Positions 1 through 7,094 are shown, counted from the first letter of the stretch. The stretch: DNA of 46,426 bases from Phocaeicola_A sp045545095 (GCA_045545095.1 JAZQAG010000036.1:1-46426); one strand, 5' to 3'. Numbers and translations are program-made. Notes: generated by a model not told the origin, from the letters alone.

Positions 1-1
1 T

Positions 2-307
2 TTGTCGCTGCGCCGACGTATTGCAGCCGGTGAAATGCTGAGAGAAGAAGATTGGAAAGAGATGGAGCAACGGATGAAGTCCGTATGGCCTGCTTTCAGC
101 AATCGGTTGTTCGACCTTTGCCACTTGTCGGAACTGGAGTACCGCGTCTGCATGCTCATCAAGTTGCGTGTATCACCGTCGGAGATGGCCAACCTGTTGA
201 GTAAGGACACCAGCACCATCAGCACCGTGCGTAGCCGCCTCTACAAAAAAGTGTTCCAACGCAAGGGCGGTTCTAAAGAGTGGGACAACTTTATACTCTC
301 GATGTGA
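2..307 (+). CDS. C-terminal fragment of an HTH transcriptional regulator
   Basis: Only the last hundred or so codons are inside the window; the reading frame runs off the left edge, so the TTG at base 2 is not taken as a real start. Near the end is a helix-turn-helix of the LuxR/sigma-4 type: a conserved 'LSELEYRVCMLIKL' helix, then 'SPSEMANLLSKDTSTISTVR' as turn and recognition helix, then 'RLYKKVF'. Tails like this cap the large membrane-anchored TPR/sensor regulators common in Bacteroides, so a role in transcription is likely, but the sensor part is not visible. It ends 125 bases before the next gene, which has its own promoter, so the two are probably separate transcription units. Confidence 0.6.
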   Translation: MSLRRRIAAGEMLREEDWKEMEQRMKSVWPAFSNRLFDLCHLSELEYRVCMLIKLRVSPSEMANLLSKDTSTISTVRSRLYKKVFQRKGGSKEWDNFILSM

Positions 308-359
308 TTTTGCAAATTGTTTGCATATTAAAAAGCAAAGTGAATGCAAAATGAAAAAC

Positions 360-390
360 TTGGCGCAACGGACAACCGGCCTTATCTTTG
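360..390 (+). promoter_or_regulatory. Bacteroidetes-type promoter of the DUF4488-like gene
   Basis: TTGG at 360-363, a spacer of 19, then TATCTTTG at 383-390. This fits the Bacteroidetes -33/-7 pattern (TTTG, 19-21, TAnnTTTG). The predicted start of transcription lies near 397, about 35 bases before the ATG at 433. Confidence 0.6.
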
Positions 391-432
391 CATCGACAAA
401 ACCAATTTATTAACTTTTAAACAATAAGGAAT

Positions 433-930
433 ATGAAGAAATTAGTAATGATTGCAGTAATGGCAATGGCCTGCATCAGCAGCCTCACAGCACAGACAAC
501 CGACAAAAGGCTTCTTGGCGTATGGGTAATGGAGTCCATGCAATTTGATGGCGAAGAGAAGATTCTTTGCGGTATAGAAACAGGCTATACCCAGTTCAAG
601 TTCTATGGGGCTGATGGGGAGTATGCCTGTGCACAGATTGTCCGTCAAGAGAACGGGGAATTCGTTGTCATTCCTCACGAATACGGCACATATACCTATA
701 AGGATGGTGCCTATTCTGAAATGGGAAGAGAAGCTATTCCTAATGGTATAACGTGGGTTGACGACAACACTTCCAAAGGCCGTTGGATGAATCGCAACGA
801 TGTGTGGAAGAAGAAGACCAACCTGTCCCAAGAGGCGGTTGACTACATCGTTACTCTCTGCAAGATGGCCAAGCAGAAACCATCGGCAGAAGTTCAAAAG
901 TCCATCGAGCAAAGCATGTTCAGCCGCTAA
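433..930 (+). CDS. secreted DUF4488-like protein
   Basis: 165 residues. The N-terminus is a clear signal peptide (KK, hydrophobic core, cleavage after 'SLTA'). The mature part opens with 'LLGVWVMESMQFDG' and continues with 'FKFYGADGEYACAQI' and 'HEYGTYTYKDGAY'. This is the lipocalin-like beta-barrel pattern of DUF4488 proteins of Bacteroides, which have no known reaction. A helical tail rich in K and Q follows. It has its own promoter and is followed by a strong hairpin shared with the convergent GH43 gene, so it is probably monocistronic. The protein at 5510 has a related 'IGKWRLVGMMDE' segment. Export is secure; the family assignment is from memory of the motif pattern. Confidence 0.7.
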   Translation: MKKLVMIAVMAMACISSLTAQTTDKRLLGVWVMESMQFDGEEKILCGIETGYTQFKFYGADGEYACAQIVRQENGEFVVIPHEYGTYTYKDGAYSEMGREAIPNGITWVDDNTSKGRWMNRNDVWKKKTNLSQEAVDYIVTLCKMAKQKPSAEVQKSIEQSMFSR

Positions 931-1000
931 ACGGACACACGAATTGCTAAAAAACTAAAGTTTATAATAATGTTGTATTAGATTTTAACCAGCCGGCAAA

Positions 1001-1036
1001 AAAGAAAGGGGTGCGTGATGCATCCCTTTCTTTTTT
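1001..1036. terminator. bidirectional intrinsic terminator
   Basis: AAAGAAAGGG (1001-1010) pairs with CCCTTTCTTT (1024-1033), extended by TGC/GCA, around a five-base loop. The stem is followed by T-runs on both strands, so it can end both the plus-strand DUF4488-like gene and the minus-strand GH43 gene. Confidence 0.85.
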
Positions 1037-1047
1037 ATATGGTTATT

Positions 1048-2094
1048 TTACTTCTTCCCCGGCACATATTTCGCCCCGACAACGAGGCGGTCGCCTGAGA
1101 GGTCAATCTCAAACAGGTTGGGGATGCGGATGTAGTGGCCCACGTCCTTGTGGCTGTGAACAGACATCAGCCATTTGCCTTCGAGGGTCTGAAAGAGCAT
1201 ACCGTGGCCGAAGTTCGGCGGAGTGATAGGCTCAGCCTCGTGTACCCAAGGACCGTCGAGAGTGCCGCTTTCGGAATAGACAACTCCCTGTGTATAGACA
1301 TTGTCCACCCAACTGGTCCATATCATACCCAAGCGGCCGGTGCCGGTCTTGAACAGGTAAGGTCCGTCGGTCACCTTGTTGGGACGTACCTTGCCGTCTT
1401 CCACTTCGCGACTCCAGGGACACGAACTGGCGCGGAACATCAGTTTGCCTTCGCCGATGGAGCCGCTCAGGTCGGGCTTCAACTCTATCTTCTCCATCGT
1501 GCCGTCCCAGTTTTGCAGCCATTCTCCACAATAGACCATGTAAGGCTTGCCGTCGGTATCCACCCAGAAGGTTCCGTCCAGCGTCGGCTGGTTGTCGGGC
1601 AAGTAAGTCGGGTCGGCCATCGGGCGGTAAGGACCTTCGGCCTTGTCGCTCACAAGCACGTGGCTGGCACGGCGGGGGATGACGTTGCCGCGCACGGTGT
1701 CAATCTTGATGGCTTCGTTGGTGAAGGTGGCAAAGTAGTAATATTTTCCTTGATACTCGTGCAACTCAGCCGCCCATATTTGCGGACGACGGCCCATCCA
1801 CGAAGCCGTGTCGGTCAATGCCACGCGATAAGGTCCTTCCCACAAGGCCAAGTCCTTGCTCTTCCACAGGAGTCCGCCAGTACCGGTCATGTAGTACATG
1901 TTGGTTTTCTTGTCGGCCAGGATGCAGGGGTCGCTCAGGCGGATGCTGTCCAATGGGATGTCCGTACGGAAGCGGCGCGTCTTTTCGGGTTGTTCACTCT
2001 GAGTCTGTTCGGTACCACTCGTTTTGTTCGTTTGTACACAGGCGGACAAGATCATACTCAGACAAGCCGCCACTAAGATAAAAATTCTTTTCAT
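1048..2094 (-). CDS. family 43 glycoside hydrolase, lipoprotein
   Basis: 348 residues from the ATG at 2094. The frame is open 13 codons further up, but the promoter -7 element lies there, so 2094 is the start. The signal peptide ends in a lipobox 'LSAC' (Cys19), so the protein is membrane-anchored. GH43 five-bladed propeller signatures: 'SDPCILAD' (Asp55, likely general base), 'TLDGTFWVDTDGKPYMVY' (Asp173, likely pKa-modulating Asp) and 'VTDGPYLFKTGTGRLGMIW'. In that third block, where most GH43 enzymes have the acid Glu (E-[AG]-P), this protein has Asp243. GH43 enzymes attack arabinose- or xylose-containing polymers; the substrate here is not readable. It is divergent from the sigma factor gene. 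Confidence 0.85.
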   Translation of the reverse strand: MKRIFILVAACLSMILSACVQTNKTSGTEQTQSEQPEKTRRFRTDIPLDSIRLSDPCILADKKTNMYYMTGTGGLLWKSKDLALWEGPYRVALTDTASWMGRRPQIWAAELHEYQGKYYYFATFTNEAIKIDTVRGNVIPRRASHVLVSDKAEGPYRPMADPTYLPDNQPTLDGTFWVDTDGKPYMVYCGEWLQNWDGTMEKIELKPDLSGSIGEGKLMFRASSCPWSREVEDGKVRPNKVTDGPYLFKTGTGRLGMIWTSWVDNVYTQGVVYSESGTLDGPWVHEAEPITPPNFGHGMLFQTLEGKWLMSVHSHKDVGHYIRIPNLFEIDLSGDRLVVGAKYVPGKK

Positions 2095-2116
2095 AATATC
2101 ATTTTTAGTCAATGCA

Positions 2117-2147
2117 CAAAAATACATATTCAATGGGATTTGACAAA
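2117..2147 (-). promoter_or_regulatory. promoter of the GH43 lipoprotein gene
   Basis: Read on the minus strand: TTTG (plus-strand 2144-2147), exactly 19 bases, then TATTTTTG (2117-2124). This is a full match to the Bacteroidetes consensus, and it decides the downstream start codon at 2094. Confidence 0.75.
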
Positions 2148-2273
2148 GAAAATCTTACATTTTCTCACAATTCTCAAATATAAACAGATAAATCTTAAGT
2201 CGGAACTCGGTTTTGCCCCACAGAAAAGTCCGTTTGCCGCTTGTATTTTTTAATCAGAGCGAAGAGAAAAGTT

Positions 2274-2351
2274 TAATCATCGTCGATGTTTACATAATCA
2301 TCGTCGATGACTATATGATTATCGACGATGATTATATGATTATCGTCGATG
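2274..2351. repeat. four 21-bp units, ATCGTCGAT/ATCGACGAT core
   Basis: Units start at 2274, 2295, 2316 and 2337, so the period is exactly 21. The first two read TAATCATCGTCGATG; the third is TGATTATCGACGATG and the fourth TGATTATCGTCGATG. Each core is palindromic except for its middle base. The outer arms (AAAGTTTAATCATCG and its near complement CGATGATTAAAGTTTT) make the whole block an imperfect inverted repeat. It lies in the 429-base gap between two divergent genes; the rest of that gap is AT-rich with the GH43 promoter on one side. A multi-site operator is the simplest reading. Confidence 0.85.
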
Positions 2352-2512
2352 ATTAAAGTTTTGACTAAAGGCAAACTGAAAAAAGGGTCAGGCAAATGGG
2401 TTTTTCTGTTAGGCAAAATTAAAAATGCTATTAAGGGATTCCTTGGCGAAGGAATATTTAACACTCCTTAATGGTGCGTTTCCCCACCTTTTTCGTTTTC
2501 TTTGCAAAAAGA

Positions 2513-2528
2513 TTCATTCCGGAATGAA
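2513..2528. promoter_or_regulatory. 16-bp perfect palindrome over the sigma-factor start codon
   Basis: TTCATTCC directly followed by GGAATGAA; the ATG at 2524 lies inside the right half. It could be an operator or a weak translational hairpin, or chance. A TTTCTTTG at 2497-2504 is the only promoter-like -7 sequence just upstream. Confidence 0.4.
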
Positions 2529-3033
2529 AACCAAAGAAACTACATGCACCCACGACATCGCTGACTTTGAAAAGATCGTGCAGAGAATCCGTCACTGGCT
2601 GCTACAGACGGCCATCGGCTATCTGCACGATGCTGACGAGGCGGAGGATGCCGTGCAAGAGGCCCTGATGCGCTGCTGGACAGTGCGCCAACGGTTGGGA
2701 AAGATGGACGAATTGCCGCCCTTTGCCATGCGGGTATTGAAGAACTTGTGCACCGACCTGTTGCACCAACGCACCTGGCCGGCTGGGACAATGGAGGAAG
2801 ACGAAAGCCCATCGCCGGAGGCCCGACTGATAAACCGGGAACAGGAGGACTGGATGATGGAGTGCCTGAAACGGTTACCCACCGGTGCACGTGCCGTATT
2901 GCAGATGAAGGGCATCGACGGACTGTCGTACCAAGAGATGGCGGCCATCTTGGGCACCACCGAGGCTACTGTCCGCGCTAAAGTGGCAAAGGCGAGACAA
3001 AAACTTTGGGAAATCTACCACAAAAGAAAATGA
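2524..3033 (+). CDS. ECF-type RNA polymerase sigma factor
   Basis: 169 residues with the two-domain build of extracytoplasmic-function sigma factors. Region 2 spans about residues 12-80, with 'DADEAEDAVQEALMRCW' (region 2.2, core RNA polymerase contact). Region 4 is the C-terminal HTH 'GLSYQEMAAILGTTEATVRA' followed by 'KVAKARQKLWEIY'. The frame is open upstream to 2425, but residues before 'MKTKETT' look unlike a sigma factor and cross a promoter-like sequence, so 2524 is chosen. The stop is six bases before the next gene, a one-TM protein that is the likely anti-sigma factor. The 21-bp array upstream is a candidate control region. Confidence 0.88.
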   Translation: MKTKETTCTHDIADFEKIVQRIRHWLLQTAIGYLHDADEAEDAVQEALMRCWTVRQRLGKMDELPPFAMRVLKNLCTDLLHQRTWPAGTMEEDESPSPEARLINREQEDWMMECLKRLPTGARAVLQMKGIDGLSYQEMAAILGTTEATVRAKVAKARQKLWEIYHKRK

Positions 3034-3039
3034 AAGGAA

Positions 3040-3867
3040 ATGAATGCTATGGACAAAAGATTGAAAGAACATATCGATGAACTGCTCCGCCTCTACGACG
3101 AAGCACGCACCACCGACGAACAGGAGAGGGAATTGGCCGACTTCTTCAGCCAACCACACGACAACCTGCCAGAGGAATGGGAAAGATATGCGGCACTGTT
3201 CACAGCCTTTGCCGAGAGTGAATCCCTTTTCAGCGAAGCGGAGTTGGAGGAGATGACTGCACCCCTTCCACACGGAAGTAGAAGGGTGTGGCCTTGGACA
3301 TTGGGAGCGGCTGCTGCCATAGCCCTGCTTATCGGCCTCTTCCTCTACCATCCGCAAACAACGGAAGCGCCCGATTACTTGGCCACCACCGAACAACCGA
3401 CACCCGATATGAAAGAGTTGGATCTTACCTCGCCGGATAGTGCATTGGCAGAGCGCATTGCAAATCTTGAAATTGTCCCCAACTCAGCACATTTGGGGGA
3501 CTCAAATCATGTCATGCGGCTGGGAGGAGATCGTCCCCAACCGGCAGAGAGCACTGCCATATCAAAATCAAGAGGCACTTTGCTATTAGGATATCAGCGC
3601 AGAGAGGAAGAGACAATCCCTGCATACGTCGTTTTAGTAAATGGAGAATTGCTCCCCGACTCGATGAACTACCTTGCAACTCTATCCCTTAACAAAATCC
3701 GTGAATATTTTCTGTCTCGTGGGGAAGTTGTCGAAGATTTTGATTATCGGGCCGTCAAAGACGAAAAAGGACGTCAGAAGTACGGCGACATAGCCAAAGG
3801 TGAAAATGGCATCGTCGAATTACGGATAAAGACGAAACCTGTACAAGACTCTTTGTTCGTTAAATAA
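3040..3867 (+). CDS. putative anti-sigma factor with plug-like C-terminal domain
   Basis: 275 residues; ATG at 3040, with a second possible ATG at 3049. Residues 1-80 are acidic, helical and probably cytoplasmic. One membrane segment lies at about 84-103, followed by a long periplasmic part. The position right after an ECF sigma gene and this topology suggest a sigma antagonist, although no zinc-binding anti-sigma motif (HxxxCxxC) is present. The last 90 residues ('IPAYVVLVNGELLPDS', '...LNKIREYFL', 'KYGDIAKGENGIVELRIKT') resemble the plug/secretin-like fold in which 'P-[LY]-x-V-[VI]-[DN]-G' is followed by 'YG...NGVI.I.TK', as seen in TonB receptors and BlaR1-type proteins of Bacteroidetes. 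That resemblance is my reading of the pattern, not a search result. Confidence 0.6.
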   Translation: MNAMDKRLKEHIDELLRLYDEARTTDEQERELADFFSQPHDNLPEEWERYAALFTAFAESESLFSEAELEEMTAPLPHGSRRVWPWTLGAAAAIALLIGLFLYHPQTTEAPDYLATTEQPTPDMKELDLTSPDSALAERIANLEIVPNSAHLGDSNHVMRLGGDRPQPAESTAISKSRGTLLLGYQRREEETIPAYVVLVNGELLPDSMNYLATLSLNKIREYFLSRGEVVEDFDYRAVKDEKGRQKYGDIAKGENGIVELRIKTKPVQDSLFVK

Positions 3868-3900
3868 CAACAAAAGAACGCATTTGCTTTAATAATTATA

Positions 3901-3908
3901 TATATTTG
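3901..3908 (+). promoter_or_regulatory. -7 element of the DUF4419 gene
   Basis: TATATTTG, followed by CA as in many Bacteroides promoters. No TTTG stands at the best distance (the nearest, at 3883-3886, is only 14 bases away). Transcription would start near 3915, which favours the ATG at 3940 over 3928. Confidence 0.45.
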
Positions 3909-3939
3909 CAACCACATTACCAAACTAATGAGAATCATC

Positions 3940-5349
3940 ATGAAAAGAGTATTTGTCATCATTGCGTTGCTCACCACCACGCTGTTGGCAGGACAAGCCG
4001 CCAAGAAGGATAAGATTATCGAAAAGAAAAAAGGAAGCATCACCTTTGTGGTGGATGAAGGATTGGAACCCATTGAAGGAAAACGGATACTAATGGATGG
4101 GAAGGAATTGGCCAAACAAATCCTCTCTCCTTACGAATTTCCTGGCGAACTGAACATTGTAGCCACCAGTTTTGCAGACGAGCGGAATCTGCGATACATC
4201 GGAAACTTGAAAGACATGTTTTTCCGTACCGTAGTGAAAGCTTATGCCAACCACCAGTCGCTTGTGCTTTCGCCCGACATGATATGGTTGCTCATCAGCC
4301 AAGGCTTTGCCCGCTACGTGAATGCCCATCCCGAGGAGCTGCGTCCCCAGTTGGTTGAGCACGATGGGAAGATGGACTTGGTGGTGATAACACCCGAAGA
4401 ACTGCTGACAGGCAATCCCGATTGGGAGAAAATCATAGGCGACTTCTCCGACTCTATCCAGAAATACACGAAAGGGGACATCGCAAAGACCATCGCCGCC
4501 GACTTCACCACCACCACCCCCGTGACACGTATCGCTTCGGAAATCACGCTGATGGAGAGTGTGAAGTCCTACTTCGAGTACGTGGTCATGTACCTTGCGT
4601 GCGGCATCCCCAGTGTGACACTCCAAGGTACACCCGAAGACTGGCAACTGGTGCTCAACAAGGCCAAACGTTTGAAGCCATACGGGCTGACGGAATGGAT
4701 AGAGGAACTGGAACCGATTCTGACCGAGTTTGTCCGCACTGCCAAGGGGAAGCCTGACCAGCTCTTTTGGCAAAGGATGGTCAAGGAGGTGCGGCTTCCC
4801 CGACTGAAAGGTGGAGGTTGCTCTTTCGACAAACCGACCGAACTGGACGGATGGGTGCTGAAACTGTTCCCCGATGAACAGGGGGTGACACTGGACAAGA
4901 TACCCCACACCCACAACATGCCGGCCGACCACGTGCGGGTGGATTTCAAATACCAGATTATAGACCCGATGCAAGGAAGCGTGGCCCGCGAGACACCCAT
5001 GGAACTGTGGGCCGGCTTCATCGGTGCCGAAGAAGACACCATAGCCAACGCTCTGATACCGAAAATAGGCTGGCTCGTACGCATTGACGATGAGGAGAGC
5101 ACCCTCAGCGACCTCCAAAAGAAAAACGAAAAAGGAACAATATACATCCGCATCAAAGAGGTTCCCACAGTGCTTGCCCAGCTGAAGCACATCAACCGCC
5201 TGAAACTCGATTTCACCGGCAAAGTGGTCCTTCCCACATGGATGGACAAACTGACCATCGAGAACTTCACCATCTCCGGCAAACTGACCGAAGAGGAGAA
5301 AGCAGAAATACAGAAGCGATTCCCCAAGGCGGTAATCAATAATAGATAA
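3940..5349 (+). CDS. exported DUF4419 domain protein
   Basis: 469 residues from ATG 3940; an in-frame ATG at 3928 would add four residues. A signal peptide (MKRVFVIIALLTTTLLAGQA) starts the protein. The DUF4419 core follows: 'VVKAYANHQSLVLSPDMIWLL' and 'ISQGFARYVNAHPEELR', then 'HDGKMDLVV', 'IPSVTLQGTPEDWQL', and 'GGGCSFDKPTELDGWVLKLFP'. DUF4419 proteins occur in bacteria and fungi and their activity is not known to me. The C-terminus is a leucine-rich-like 'LKHINRLKLDFTGKVV' stretch. It lies 72 bases after the anti-sigma gene, with its own -7 element and a strong terminator behind it. Confidence 0.82.
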   Translation: MKRVFVIIALLTTTLLAGQAAKKDKIIEKKKGSITFVVDEGLEPIEGKRILMDGKELAKQILSPYEFPGELNIVATSFADERNLRYIGNLKDMFFRTVVKAYANHQSLVLSPDMIWLLISQGFARYVNAHPEELRPQLVEHDGKMDLVVITPEELLTGNPDWEKIIGDFSDSIQKYTKGDIAKTIAADFTTTTPVTRIASEITLMESVKSYFEYVVMYLACGIPSVTLQGTPEDWQLVLNKAKRLKPYGLTEWIEELEPILTEFVRTAKGKPDQLFWQRMVKEVRLPRLKGGGCSFDKPTELDGWVLKLFPDEQGVTLDKIPHTHNMPADHVRVDFKYQIIDPMQGSVARETPMELWAGFIGAEEDTIANALIPKIGWLVRIDDEESTLSDLQKKNEKGTIYIRIKEVPTVLAQLKHINRLKLDFTGKVVLPTWMDKLTIENFTISGKLTEEEKAEIQKRFPKAVINNR

Positions 5350-5366
5350 TGCACACACCATGGTAT

Positions 5367-5406
5367 GACGGGAAAAGTGAAAGCGGAAACCTTCACTTTT
5401 CCCGTC
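5367..5406 (+). terminator. intrinsic terminator after the DUF4419 gene
   Basis: Perfect 15-bp stem: GACGGGAAAAGTGAA (5367-5381) against 5392-5406, with a ten-base loop, followed by GTTTGTTT. The TTTG motifs in this tail also serve as the -33 element of the next promoter. Confidence 0.88.
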
Positions 5407-5411
5407 GTTTG

Positions 5412-5443
5412 TTTGGAAATGTACAGAAGATGAGATACTTTTG
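5412..5443 (+). promoter_or_regulatory. promoter of the 5510 gene
   Basis: TTTG at 5412-5415, a spacer of 20, then TACTTTTG at 5436-5443. It sits directly behind the preceding terminator and excludes the upstream in-frame start at 5441. Confidence 0.7.
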
Positions 5444-5509
5444 CAGAGGAACTGTGCTATAGCCATGACATTCCTATTTTGTGACAAAATTAACCAAAAC
5501 TTCAACAAC

Positions 5510-6331
5510 ATGAGAAAGCCGGGTTTTATCCTGATATTTGCATGTGTAGCCGTATTCGCACAAGCACAACTTTTACTAAACGAATCATTTACCGAGAACC
5601 CACGAGGGGTATATCGTTTGACCACCATCATCGGAAAATCTGGAGAGGTCATAGCCCCTTATGAGCAGTACAAAATCTGTACGGACAGCGTAACATTACA
5701 TTGCAGTGTAGAAGATTACAAGTTTGCCATCACCCAAAACGACAAGCAGGTGTTCAACTACACAGGAGAGAACCCCTTAAGCCCGATGGAGAAGAAGATG
5801 CTCATCTACAACAGCAACTCCTTGCAGTTCTCCTTGAAATGGTGGAGCACCTATCCCAACCATCAGATATTCCCCAACAACGGCTGGTGCATTGAAAATT
5901 ATCAGTCGGGGATTTACTCTGACTATGCCCGTCCCTTTTTCAACGCTATCATGCAACCGGTCAAAAAGGACAAAAAGAATCCGTTCATTGGCAAATGGCG
6001 TCTCGTGGGCATGATGGACGAACTGCAGGAATTGAAAGACATGTATAAATTCCCCGCACAGGAGGCGGCATCAATGGTTGTTTTCACACCCTCATACATC
6101 GTTATGGTCAACCACAATAACGGTCGGGGGTGGGTCTTTCATGCTGCATACAACGGAAAGGAGTCTGTCTCGTTCAACAAGGAAGTCCGCAAGGCTACCT
6201 GGCTCACCCCCGATTGTATTGCTCTTCCTTTTACCATCGACTATCGTACCGACTACGAAATCTGGCAACGCGAAGATGATGAAATACCCATCATCAGTCA
6301 TATTGCAGACAGATTTGTGGAAAATCGTTGA
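5510..6331 (+). CDS. secreted hypothetical protein, DUF4488-like C-terminal half
   Basis: 273 residues. The signal peptide is MRKPGFILIFACVAVFAQA. The first half of the mature protein has a small beta-rich segment with 'FAITQNDKQVFNYTGENPL', similar in style to DUF4488 proteins that report on a bound ligand, but I do not recognise a catalytic motif. The second half begins 'NPFIGKWRLVGMMDELQEL' and ends 'YEIWQRED', which resembles the protein at 433 in layout (GxW..., then strands, then a final aromatic strand). A lipocalin-like binding protein is plausible. It stands alone, with its own promoter. Function unknown. Confidence 0.6.
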   Translation: MRKPGFILIFACVAVFAQAQLLLNESFTENPRGVYRLTTIIGKSGEVIAPYEQYKICTDSVTLHCSVEDYKFAITQNDKQVFNYTGENPLSPMEKKMLIYNSNSLQFSLKWWSTYPNHQIFPNNGWCIENYQSGIYSDYARPFFNAIMQPVKKDKKNPFIGKWRLVGMMDELQELKDMYKFPAQEAASMVVFTPSYIVMVNHNNGRGWVFHAAYNGKESVSFNKEVRKATWLTPDCIALPFTIDYRTDYEIWQREDDEIPIISHIADRFVENR

Positions 6332-6415
6332 GAGACTATTACTTCTCTGAAAGCATGATAAACTAAAGGACTCGCCCCCAAGAAGAAACATCAAAATAAC
6401 CGTTTAATTTCTCAG

Positions 6416-6480
6416 ACGCAGATGACGCAGATGAATTATCCGTCTATTAATGAAAAACTGTATCATCCGCGTCATTGTGT
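6416..6480. repeat. REP-like inverted repeat
   Basis: Left arm 6416-6434 contains two direct copies of GCAGATGA; right arm 6463-6480 is TCATCCGCGTCATTGTGT. The arms pair with one gap and two G-T wobbles around a 28-base loop. It looks like an interspersed palindromic element, though it could also stop transcription after the gene ending at 6331. Confidence 0.55.
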
Positions 6481-6492
6481 TCAAAAGTTTGA

Positions 6493-6774
6493 ATGATGAC
6501 AAACCCTCAAAGAATCTCCCGAATGGAGCAATTGTTCGACCGTGCATCGGAAGCAGTTGCGGAACTTTCGACAGCACTCGACAAGTACCAGGCCGCCCAA
6601 GAAGGCATAGCCACCCTTAGCGGCTACTACGGAAGCGACGAATGGAAACAGGACTTTGCCGACGATGAAGCAGGCCTGCTCCCTGCCGGCCTGAAACGCG
6701 GTGTGCTTTCAGAAGACGGAATCTGGAACCTGCTCGCTGAGGTGCGCGAGTTGGAGAAACGGTTGAAAAAATAA
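6493..6774 (+). CDS. DUF4298 domain protein
   Basis: 93 residues; ATG ATG at the start leaves 6493 or 6496 open. It is mostly helical: 'RISRMEQLFDRASEAVAELSTAL' then 'YQAAQEGIATLSGYYGSDEWKQDFADDEAGLLPAGLKRGVLSEDGIW', ending with 'LLAEVRELEKRLKK'. This matches the small cytoplasmic DUF4298 family (length about 90, conserved 'YY.S..W..D...DE.G..P..LKRGVLSED'). It has no signal peptide, membrane segment or known role. The REP-like hairpin lies just upstream, and the riboswitch promoter begins 15 bases after its stop. Confidence 0.8.
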   Translation: MMTNPQRISRMEQLFDRASEAVAELSTALDKYQAAQEGIATLSGYYGSDEWKQDFADDEAGLLPAGLKRGVLSEDGIWNLLAEVRELEKRLKK

Positions 6775-6788
6775 TTTTCCATTTTTGC

Positions 6789-6819
6789 TTTGTTCGTATC
6801 TACCTTTGCACTATCTTTG
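6789..6819 (+). promoter_or_regulatory. promoter of the riboswitch-nrdDG transcript
   Basis: TTTG 6789-6792, a spacer of 19, TATCTTTG 6812-6819. A second -7-like TACCTTTG stands at 6801-6808. Transcription from about 6826 would start just before the first conserved riboswitch helix. Confidence 0.7.
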
Positions 6820-6825
6820 TCCCAT

Positions 6826-7009
6826 GATTGGTTTCCAAAGGACAGAATAGTCTAAGGGATTAATAGGGAATCGGGTGAAAATCCCGGACAGACGCGCTGC
6901 TGTGATCTCCTGAGTCGTCTTGATAGATAGACTTTTAGCCACTGACCATGCTGACACGCACCAAATGTCGGGAAGGCATCAAGGCGAAGGGGAAGTCAGA
7001 AGACCTGCC
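6826..7009 (+). ncRNA. cobalamin (B12) riboswitch
   Basis: The hallmark pieces occur in order: GGTTTCC (6830-6836); the core 'GGGAATCGGGTGAAAATCCC' at about 6866-6885; the GCGCTGCTGTGA block; 'GCCACTG' at 6938-6944; 'GGGAAGGC' at about 6970; and the closing B12 box AAGTCAGAAGACCTGCC (6993-7009). A short hairpin TTCCG/CGGAA at 7026-7039 follows and may be the regulatory partner (kissing-loop) stem. The sensor lies 85 bases before nrdD, so adenosylcobalamin is expected to lower nrdDG expression. This fills most of the 320-base gap before nrdD. Confidence 0.93.
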
Positions 7010-7094
7010 ACTCAACAAAGGCTGTTTCCGCTCGCGGAACAAGGGGAACAGTACGAAAAGCATTTTTTAATATCATCGAAAGAACAAGAGACGT

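Noticed and set aside
1135..2076. 313-codon plus-strand open frame
   Set aside because: It is the antisense of the GH43 gene, which has full family motifs and its own promoter.
2273..2464. 63-codon minus-strand frame with IDD/NHI repeats
   Set aside because: The apparent protein repeat comes only from the 21-bp DNA array (21 is seven codons); no start signal is seen.
4090..5652. 520-codon open frame on the minus strand
   Set aside because: It lies opposite the DUF4419 gene and the start of the next gene; the translation is H/Q/V-rich with no domain, and the plus strand has signal peptide, promoter and family motifs.
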